Assembly (NCBI GenBank): GCA_003281585.1
Contig: QCBN01000001.1
Location: 294,247-358,246, forward strand
Length of the DNA: 64,000 bases
Reading direction: 5' to 3'
DNA from: Prochlorococcus sp. AG-347-I15
GTDB lineage: Bacteria; Cyanobacteriota; Cyanobacteriia; PCC-6307; Cyanobiaceae
The notes below the pieces were generated by a model. That model made no database searches. It was not told the origin of the DNA and saw nothing but the letters and a program-made list of their open reading frames with translations. Both the position numbers and the translations under genes were made by a program. Shown here piece by piece: positions 58,148 to 64,000 of the stretch (its first letter is position 1; every line of letters starts with the position of its first letter).

Positions 58148-59497
58148 TTAATAATTATTTTTATTTTCAAAAACTTTCCAAATATTAACCAATGAATCTT
58201 TAGTGCCAATGTTTCCAGGATGAGTAACAATAGGAAGTTTTTCTCCATTTTTTAGGTTGTAAGTCACCACTGAAATACCTGTTAAAATCTGCCCTTCAAG
58301 AAAAACATAATCTGCATTAAGTCCATTACTAAGAATCAAATTTGTTGTTATTCCACCTTTTGAAATCAAATATCCTATTTCATGCTTCAAATCTGCGACT
58401 AATTCAGCAATAAAACAAGCAAGTAAATTATAAAAATTAAATAGTTCAGAAGAATCTAAGGACATAAATTTTCTTGAAGTAAACAAAACAGGAGTTTTTC
58501 CTTTCTCAAAAGACAATCTAATTTCTTTCAAAAATTTATTTTTAAACAAATTCCTTCGCTTTGGATTATCGTTAGATGCAGTAATTTTAAAGAACTCAAA
58601 AACATCTAATTCAACTGGATTGCAATTTCTTATCTCTAATAAATTATTTAATTGAATTGTTGAAAGTTCCACATAAGATCCAACAATTATCAGTCCTGGA
58701 AGAAAACTCTTTTCTTTATTTCTTATTCTTAAATTAGAGAAAAATATTTCACTCTTAGAATCACTTTTTTTCCCAGAAATTGAACTTATAAAACTTGCTG
58801 CAGTTCGAAAAAGGAATTTTTTGTGTTTAATTAATTTTTTAATTACTAAAGAAAATTTTTTTAGTTGGGAATAATTTTCTACATCTACAATTAAATGTTT
58901 ATTATTATTCAAGTTCTTTAGTGTTTTAAAAACAATATTATTTTCTTCATCATTTAGCATTTCGATATCTGACAAGAAAAGATTTTGAATATCTTCAAAA
59001 TTTATTTGAGATTTACTTTGCTGAAATAAAAGATTCTTGACATTACTTGTCTCGTATCCAAAAATTTTATCTTTTGCAAAAATTGTTTGACTAATAGGGG
59101 TTTTATCAACAAAATGAAATCCATTGATTGTTAATCTTTTACCCTCTATGAAAGCTGGGATATGAAAAGTAGCATCAAAAGGACCTAAGCAACTATTTAG
59201 AGTGCTTGGCTCTAAAAAGTTGTGTCCTCGAAGAGTAGAGTCTCCTCTACTTATAAAAATAATTTCTTCTTCATAGGCTTGAGATGCAACTACAGTCTTA
59301 AGATTTTTGCAAATTTCTTCTATTGTTAGTTTCGCATCATTTTCCAGTAGTGACCTTGTATTAGCCAAAATAAAAAATAAATTAGATTTAGATTCAAAAC
59401 CCTTGACTAAAGTTGAGCAGTCCCACTTAAGCAGTAATAAGCAATCTTGAACAGTTTGAGAGCCTGTGGGATCATCATCAATAACGACAAATTTCAT
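58148..59497 (-). CDS. Four-carbon acid sugar kinase family protein (DUF1537)
   Basis: 449 residues. The N-terminal DDDPTGSQTVQD and SRGDSTLRGH, and the C-terminal KGGITTNLIL followed by GQILTGISVV and THPGNIG, are the family motifs. Members phosphorylate C4 sugar acids such as threonate and erythronate, or related acids. Nothing in the neighbourhood shows the substrate. It converges with icd, two bases apart. Confidence 0.8.
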   Translation of the reverse strand: MKFVVIDDDPTGSQTVQDCLLLLKWDCSTLVKGFESKSNLFFILANTRSLLENDAKLTIEEICKNLKTVVASQAYEEEIIFISRGDSTLRGHNFLEPSTLNSCLGPFDATFHIPAFIEGKRLTINGFHFVDKTPISQTIFAKDKIFGYETSNVKNLLFQQSKSQINFEDIQNLFLSDIEMLNDEENNIVFKTLKNLNNNKHLIVDVENYSQLKKFSLVIKKLIKHKKFLFRTAASFISSISGKKSDSKSEIFFSNLRIRNKEKSFLPGLIIVGSYVELSTIQLNNLLEIRNCNPVELDVFEFFKITASNDNPKRRNLFKNKFLKEIRLSFEKGKTPVLFTSRKFMSLDSSELFNFYNLLACFIAELVADLKHEIGYLISKGGITTNLILSNGLNADYVFLEGQILTGISVVTYNLKNGEKLPIVTHPGNIGTKDSLVNIWKVFENKNNY

Positions 59498-59510
59498 AAG
59501 TGTTGCATAA

Positions 59511-60365
59511 TTACTTAATAGATTTTATTTGGATTGACGCATTTAACTTTTTACTATCATTTGAGGGAATCATAAAGTTTCTAAATCCATCGATAAAAGA
59601 ATTTCTGGGACTAGTCCAAGGTTCAAGACATATCATTCTTCTTGGAGGATCACTCCAAATAACGCATAAATCAAAAGGATATGGATGATTTAAAGTTACC
59701 TCTCTTTTAAAATTTTTATCTCGAAAAGAGCTTCTACCGGAAGAATACATAAGTAGATCAACTCCTAAATTTATTTTATTTAATTCATCCAAAGTATTAC
59801 TTATGATGTTTCTTTCTTGATCCTGACAATTAATTGGATTATCAATAAACTCTAAATTTTTGAAATCTGAAACATTAAAATAAGGATGCAAACCAAAATT
59901 TATAGGCATAGCAAAGTCTGTTTTATTATGAATTGTAATTTCAAATTCTAAACAGTTAATCTTTAAGGTAACTGTTATTCTTAGTTCGAAATCGAAAGGA
60001 TAATATTTTTTGGTTTTTTTAGATGCATTTAAGAATAAGTATAAAAATTTTTCATTTTCGTTAAAGGAGTATTGCCATTGCAAATCCCTAGCGAAACCAT
60101 GTTGTGGTAATTGCAAATAATCATTTCCAAATACTGAACTAGAGGTATTGAGATTTCCACATATTGGAAACAAAATTGGAATGCCTCCCCTAATACTTTT
60201 TGTCTTGTCCATAAATCTTTTTTTATCGAAATAAAGTATTTCATTACCATCCGAAACCCAATTTGTAATAATGCCTCCTCTTTCAGGACAAAATTTAATG
60301 TAATTATTTTTATCTAATTGAAAGACAAAAATTCCTTGGTCTTTATTAGATAATTCAAGTTTCAC
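59511..60365 (-). CDS. Aldose 1-epimerase-like protein
   Basis: 284 residues of galactose-mutarotase fold, probably a hexose or hexose-6-phosphate epimerase. HGFARDLQW and NFGLHPYFNV carry the two catalytic-type His residues, and CLEPWTSPRN holds the base Glu. GTG start at 60365. It lies 13 bases upstream of the DUF1537 gene and 9 downstream of the hydrolase, a likely three-gene transcript. Confidence 0.85.
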   Translation of the reverse strand: MKLELSNKDQGIFVFQLDKNNYIKFCPERGGIITNWVSDGNEILYFDKKRFMDKTKSIRGGIPILFPICGNLNTSSSVFGNDYLQLPQHGFARDLQWQYSFNENEKFLYLFLNASKKTKKYYPFDFELRITVTLKINCLEFEITIHNKTDFAMPINFGLHPYFNVSDFKNLEFIDNPINCQDQERNIISNTLDELNKINLGVDLLMYSSGRSSFRDKNFKREVTLNHPYPFDLCVIWSDPPRRMICLEPWTSPRNSFIDGFRNFMIPSNDSKKLNASIQIKSIK

Positions 60366-60374
60366 AATTATTAC

Positions 60375-61274
60375 TTAAAGAGAATCAATCCATTCCAAAA
60401 TATACTGATTAACTAATTCAGGGATCTCATCATGAGGACAATGTCCTGCATCAAGAATAATTTCTTTTGTATTTTTTGGTGTAAATTTTTTATATAGGTT
60501 TCTTTTTTTTGGGGTGTTCATCCATGGATCTTTCCCTCCCCAAAGAAGTAATAATGGTGCATTAAGTTTTGCGAATAACTTATCCAACGGCAATCCCTGA
60601 GGACCTGATGGGTTGAATACACTTCTAAAAACATTAAAAGCTCCGAAATCTAGCGAAGGCTTTCTAATTGACTCAACTAAAAAATCATCAACATTTTTTT
60701 TATCAACATAAACTTGATTCAAAGTTTTTTTAATATTTTTTGGATTTCTCATATTCTCAAAAATCAAACGTTGAAGAACAATATTTTTCAAAAATATGCC
60801 TGCAACTGTTTCAATTGAAGTTTGCAACATATTCTTTTTGATAGTTTTTTCTTCACTAAAATACCCAGCAGCATTAAGTAATATCACTCCTGCATTTAGC
60901 TCATTTAATTCTGCACCAGCTGCTAGTGCTGCATAACCACCTAATGAATTTCCAACAACAATTGTAGGTTTTTTTATTTTCTCTTTTACGTAAGCGACAA
61001 CCTGATCTTTCCATAAAGATCCTGAGTATTCGACGTCTTGAGGCTTAGGACTTTTTCCAAAACCGAGTAAATCCATTGCATGAACTTCGTATTTTGTACT
61101 CAAAACAGGAATATTAAATCTCCAATGATCCGTAGAAGCACCGAAACCATGAATTAATAATATTGCATATTCTTTTGATTTTTGTTCAGGGTTAGCTGAA
61201 ACGGTATATATTGGGTAATTTAAAAAATTCCAGTCATAATTTATTTCACTTTCTATAAGAGCTGATTTTTCCAT
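60375..61274 (-). CDS. Alpha/beta hydrolase
   Basis: 299 residues, full triad: oxyanion motif LIHGFGASTDHW, nucleophile elbow GNSLGGYAAL, acid in LWGGKDPWM, and His in DAGHCPHDEIPE. Related to cyanobacterial and plastid hydrolases of unknown substrate, with chlorophyll or lipid esters suggested for some. No signal peptide seen. It is 9 bases from the epimerase-like gene. Confidence 0.88.
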   Translation of the reverse strand: MEKSALIESEINYDWNFLNYPIYTVSANPEQKSKEYAILLIHGFGASTDHWRFNIPVLSTKYEVHAMDLLGFGKSPKPQDVEYSGSLWKDQVVAYVKEKIKKPTIVVGNSLGGYAALAAGAELNELNAGVILLNAAGYFSEEKTIKKNMLQTSIETVAGIFLKNIVLQRLIFENMRNPKNIKKTLNQVYVDKKNVDDFLVESIRKPSLDFGAFNVFRSVFNPSGPQGLPLDKLFAKLNAPLLLLWGGKDPWMNTPKKRNLYKKFTPKNTKEIILDAGHCPHDEIPELVNQYILEWIDSL

Positions 61275-61317
61275 TTATTGAAAATCTTTTGCGTTCGTAT
61301 TCTAATAAAATTATTTC

Positions 61318-62685
61318 CTAAAGAAGACCCACAGGATCAGCTGCAACATCATCCGAAATTTTATTGCCATCATTAGGGGGCTTATCTTTTAGAACAATTC
61401 TTAAGAGAACAGGCGCAAGAAATGTAGTTCCGATAACCATTAATAAAATAGCTGCTTCAAGAGAAGGAGTTAACAACTTAGCGCTTGTTCCTAGCCCAAG
61501 AAAAATTAAACCAACCTCTCCTCTAGGCATCATACCCAAACCTACAACCAATCTATTTGTAGGTTTATCACTTGAAAATACCCATCCTGCTGCAATCTTT
61601 CCAATAATTGCAACAACTAATAAAAATCCAGCAACTACAAGAGCTGATCTACTTGTTGGATCAAGTGGATTGATAACAGATAAATCCATTCCAGCTCCAA
61701 CTAGTACAAAGAAAATAGTTGCAAATAGAGAAACTAATGGTAAAACAGATTGTTGTATTGCATGATTATTTTTAGAACTACTGAGAATCAATCCAGCAGC
61801 AAAAGCACCTAAAGCCGCTTCTAATCCAATGGCTGTAGCGACAAAACAACATAAAACAAGTATCACAAAAGATGCTACTACTACAGCTCCAGGAGCTTTC
61901 AATCTGTCTAATAACCAATCAAATCCTGGAGCTGCTGTTCGACTTAATGCGATAGCAGCAATAACGAACACTACTGCAGCAGCAACTAATTTAACAATAG
62001 GAGCAATTTCTAAAGAACCTCCTGCCGCAAGAGCAACAACAACTGCCAGAATAACAATTCCCAAAATATCGTCTAACACTGCAGCGCCAATAACAATCTG
62101 TCCTTCTCTAGTTTTCAAATATCCTAATTCACCAAAAACACTTGCAGTAATTCCTATACTTGTGGCTGTCATAGATGCTCCAGCAAAAACTGCTGGAATT
62201 AGATCTACTTGGAAAACAAACATTAATCCAAGAGTTCCAAAGGCAAACGGTAAAATTACCCCGGCCATAGCAACAGTAAAAGCCTGAGCACCGACAGCCA
62301 CCAATTCCTCTAACTCACTTTCTAATCCTGTTAAAAATAAAAGTGCATATAAACCAAGTGTTGCCACAGCCTGGAGGGATGGAAAACTTTCGAAATAAAC
62401 GTCAGGTACTACTTCCGGAGGAATTGAAGCTAATGAACTAATAACATTTACAAGTCCCTCATTTAATTCAGTTCCCGCTGAGGGCGGTATCAATAAATGA
62501 AATCCTGATGCTCCTATTACAACCCCTGCAAGAAGCTCACCTACAATCGTTGGCAAACTTAGTCTTACTAGTACTTCTGCTAATGCTCTTGCTGCTAAAA
62601 AGATTAACAGAAATCTTATAACTCCTATTAACGTTTCAGCAACTTCTAAATCATGCGCACTTAATTCAGCAAGTAAATAGTACAT
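61318..62685 (-). CDS. CPA2-type Na+/H+ or K+/H+ antiporter
   Basis: 455 residues, about 12 hydrophobic segments. The CPA2 core is clear: LTGLESELEELVAVG, the TM with ASMTATSIGITASVF, GAAVLDDILGIVIL with the paired Asp ion site, and MMPRGEVGLIFLGLG. Similar to cyanobacterial NapA/NhaS3 antiporters, which are important for pH and sodium balance. No C-terminal TrkA-N domain. A hairpin and A/U tract precede its start. Confidence 0.9.
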   Translation of the reverse strand: MYYLLAELSAHDLEVAETLIGVIRFLLIFLAARALAEVLVRLSLPTIVGELLAGVVIGASGFHLLIPPSAGTELNEGLVNVISSLASIPPEVVPDVYFESFPSLQAVATLGLYALLFLTGLESELEELVAVGAQAFTVAMAGVILPFAFGTLGLMFVFQVDLIPAVFAGASMTATSIGITASVFGELGYLKTREGQIVIGAAVLDDILGIVILAVVVALAAGGSLEIAPIVKLVAAAVVFVIAAIALSRTAAPGFDWLLDRLKAPGAVVVASFVILVLCCFVATAIGLEAALGAFAAGLILSSSKNNHAIQQSVLPLVSLFATIFFVLVGAGMDLSVINPLDPTSRSALVVAGFLLVVAIIGKIAAGWVFSSDKPTNRLVVGLGMMPRGEVGLIFLGLGTSAKLLTPSLEAAILLMVIGTTFLAPVLLRIVLKDKPPNDGNKISDDVAADPVGLL

Positions 62686-62699
62686 TTAAGTATAAAAAA

Positions 62700-62730
62700 A
62701 ATAAACTACCTAACTGGAAGATAGTTTATT
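62700..62730 (-). promoter_or_regulatory. Weak hairpin in the antiporter leader
   Basis: On the minus strand a 9-bp stem (AATAAACTA and TAGTTTATT at 62722-62730/62700-62708) with a 13-base loop, partly overlapping a run of eight T's, ends 15 bases before the antiporter ATG. It is low in G/C and may be chance, or an attenuator. Confidence 0.25.
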
Positions 62731-62837
62731 GAGGGCCCACTTTAAGAAATATGTAAGAAAAAAGCAAAAATACTCAACAAGTGTGGATCTGAAGTTAGAA
62801 CAAAGAAATTTTCTAAAAAATGGCTATCGTCTGTTAT

Positions 62838-64000
62838 ATGTCCAATTCAATGAATTCCAACGAACCCTTCGATCTACGTTTGCCTACCCCCGGGTGCTAC
62901 TTAGATCCTGAGAAAGCTGGCATGGATTCTGATGCTGTTTTCCAAGGAATGACAGCTCATCTCTTTTATACGCTTGGAAAGTTAGCTACTTCTGCAAGTC
63001 CTCACGACTTATATATGGCTTTAAGTTACGCAGTTAAAGATAGGCTAATGACAAGATATTTAGCCAGTCAGGAAGTTATAAGAAAAAAACCACAAAAAAC
63101 AGTTGCTTACTTATCAGCAGAATTTTTAATTGGCCCCCAATTAAGTAATAATCTTCTCAATCTTGGAATAACTCAAGAAGCAGAAGATGCTTTAAAGAGA
63201 TTTGGCATTGAATCATTGTCAACAATTCTCGAAGTAGAAGAAGAGCCTGGACTAGGAAATGGTGGACTTGGCAGACTGGCTGCATGCTATATGGAATCAT
63301 TAGCTTCTCTACAAGTTCCAGCAGTTGGTTATGGTATTCGCTACGAATTTGGCATATTCAATCAGCTAATTAGAGATGGTTGGCAAGTTGAAGTAACTGA
63401 TAAATGGCTGAAAGGTGGATGGCCATGGGAACTTCCACAACCGGACGAATCATGTTTCGTTGGTTTTGGGGGTAGGACCGAAAGTTTTAGAGATGATAAA
63501 GGAAACTACAGATCTAGATGGATCCCTTCAGAACATGCAATTGGAGTACCTCACGATGTTCCAGTCTTAGGATACAGAGTAAATACATGTGACAGATTAA
63601 GACTGTGGAGAGCTGATGCAACAGAAAGTTTTGACTTTTATGCTTTCAATATTGGTGATTATTATGGGGCAGTAGAAGAAAAAGTTGCATCGGAAACTCT
63701 TTCAAAAGTTCTATATCCAAATGATGGGACTGACGAAGGTAGAAGATTAAGACTCAAACAACAACACTTTTTTGTAAGTTGTTCTCTTCAGGATATGTTG
63801 CGAAGCCTTGAGAAAAGATCAATACCAATAACAGAATTCCCTAAGCATTGGACAGTTCAATTAAACGATACCCATCCTGCTATTGCAGTTGCAGAATTAA
63901 TGAGACTTCTTATTGACCAATATCAAATTGGTTGGGATAAAGCTTGGAACATAACGACTTCCTCAGTTGCTTATACCAACCACACATTACTACCAGAGGC
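62838..64000 (+). CDS. glgP: Glycogen phosphorylase (3' end outside window)
   Basis: Phosphorolysis of glycogen to glucose-1-phosphate, for use of the daytime store at night. The 387 residues present include DLYMALSYAVKDRL, KTVAYLSAEFLIGPQL, EEEPGLGNGGLGRLAACYMES, GIRYEFGIFNQ, and VQLNDTHPAIAVAELMRL; the PLP-lysine region is beyond the window. I chose the ATG at 62838 (MSNSMNSNEPFD). Another in-frame ATG at 62820 would add six residues. The ORF is open to base 64000. It is divergent from the antiporter. Confidence 0.93.
   Translation, partial: MSNSMNSNEPFDLRLPTPGCYLDPEKAGMDSDAVFQGMTAHLFYTLGKLATSASPHDLYMALSYAVKDRLMTRYLASQEVIRKKPQKTVAYLSAEFLIGPQLSNNLLNLGITQEAEDALKRFGIESLSTILEVEEEPGLGNGGLGRLAACYMESLASLQVPAVGYGIRYEFGIFNQLIRDGWQVEVTDKWLKGGWPWELPQPDESCFVGFGGRTESFRDDKGNYRSRWIPSEHAIGVPHDVPVLGYRVNTCDRLRLWRADATESFDFYAFNIGDYYGAVEEKVASETLSKVLYPNDGTDEGRRLRLKQQHFFVSCSLQDMLRSLEKRSIPITEFPKHWTVQLNDTHPAIAVAELMRLLIDQYQIGWDKAWNITTSSVAYTNHTLLPE

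Noticed and set aside
62729-62911. 60-residue plus-strand ORF beside glgP
   Set aside because: Overlaps the glgP start region in another frame and has no family resemblance.

Overview
The window is chromosomal DNA of a marine picocyanobacterium, almost certainly a high-light-adapted Prochlorococcus. This rests on very AT-rich DNA, tightly packed small genes, psaD (photosystem I), ndhN (cyanobacterial NDH-1), ldpA, CURT1/CAAD and DUF2839 proteins, a PanC-Cmk fusion, the cyanobacterial GshA type, and an ho1-pebA-pebB operon. I see no rRNA, phage genes, insertion sequences or CRISPR arrays, so this looks like core backbone and not a genomic island.

Layout. 1-3.6 kb: the end of a CbiG-CobJ cobalamin gene (cut by the window edge), an HAD phosphatase, tRNA-Ser(GCU) and alr. 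3.6-4.1 kb: an HNH nuclease. 4.1-20.2 kb: a 30-gene minus-strand S10-spc-alpha type cluster running rplC to rplQ, then truA-rplM-rpsI-rpmE-prfA, with secY, adk and rpoA inside. A promoter region at 20.2-20.5 kb separates it from ndhN and ldpA. 22-31 kb: tRNA-Gln(UUG), an HAD protein, recA behind a LexA-type operator, a degenerate helicase-like gene, tyrA, crtD, a fructosamine-kinase-like gene, CURT1/CAAD and MoeB-rhodanese. 31-38 kb: a doubled CobO, larE, speD, recF (with a start-region anomaly), tRNA-Arg(CCG), a GNAT and ppc. 38-45 kb: gshA, trpE, psaD, a histidine kinase, rodA and mrp. 45-51.7 kb: hemF, a CCB-type cytochrome b6f assembly factor, RNase D, several unknown proteins, an LpxB-like protein, tRNA-Cys(GCA) and purM. 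51.8-58 kb: panC-cmk, a low-molecular-weight phosphatase, the bilin operon and icd. 58-64 kb: a sugar-acid kinase family protein, an aldose-1-epimerase-like protein, an alpha/beta hydrolase, a CPA2 antiporter and the 5' part of glgP.

The genes cover translation, photosynthesis and tetrapyrrole supply (hemF, ho1/peb, psaD, ndhN, CCB), carbon/nitrogen junction enzymes (ppc, icd, glgP), amino acid and cofactor synthesis (trpE, tyrA, cobalamin genes, panC, moeB, gshA) and DNA repair (recA, recF). No stretch over 300 bases lacks a gene. The longest gaps are 20234-20513 and 29582-29874, both divergent promoter regions.

I found no convincing new multigene system. The items most worth checking are: the recF start region broken around an A8 tract, an L36 protein without zinc cysteines, a C11A9 tract and a 10-bp hairpin between rpsK and rpoA, a 55-residue four-cysteine protein, the helicase-like gene without an ATPase P-loop, and an 11-bp hairpin just upstream of icd.
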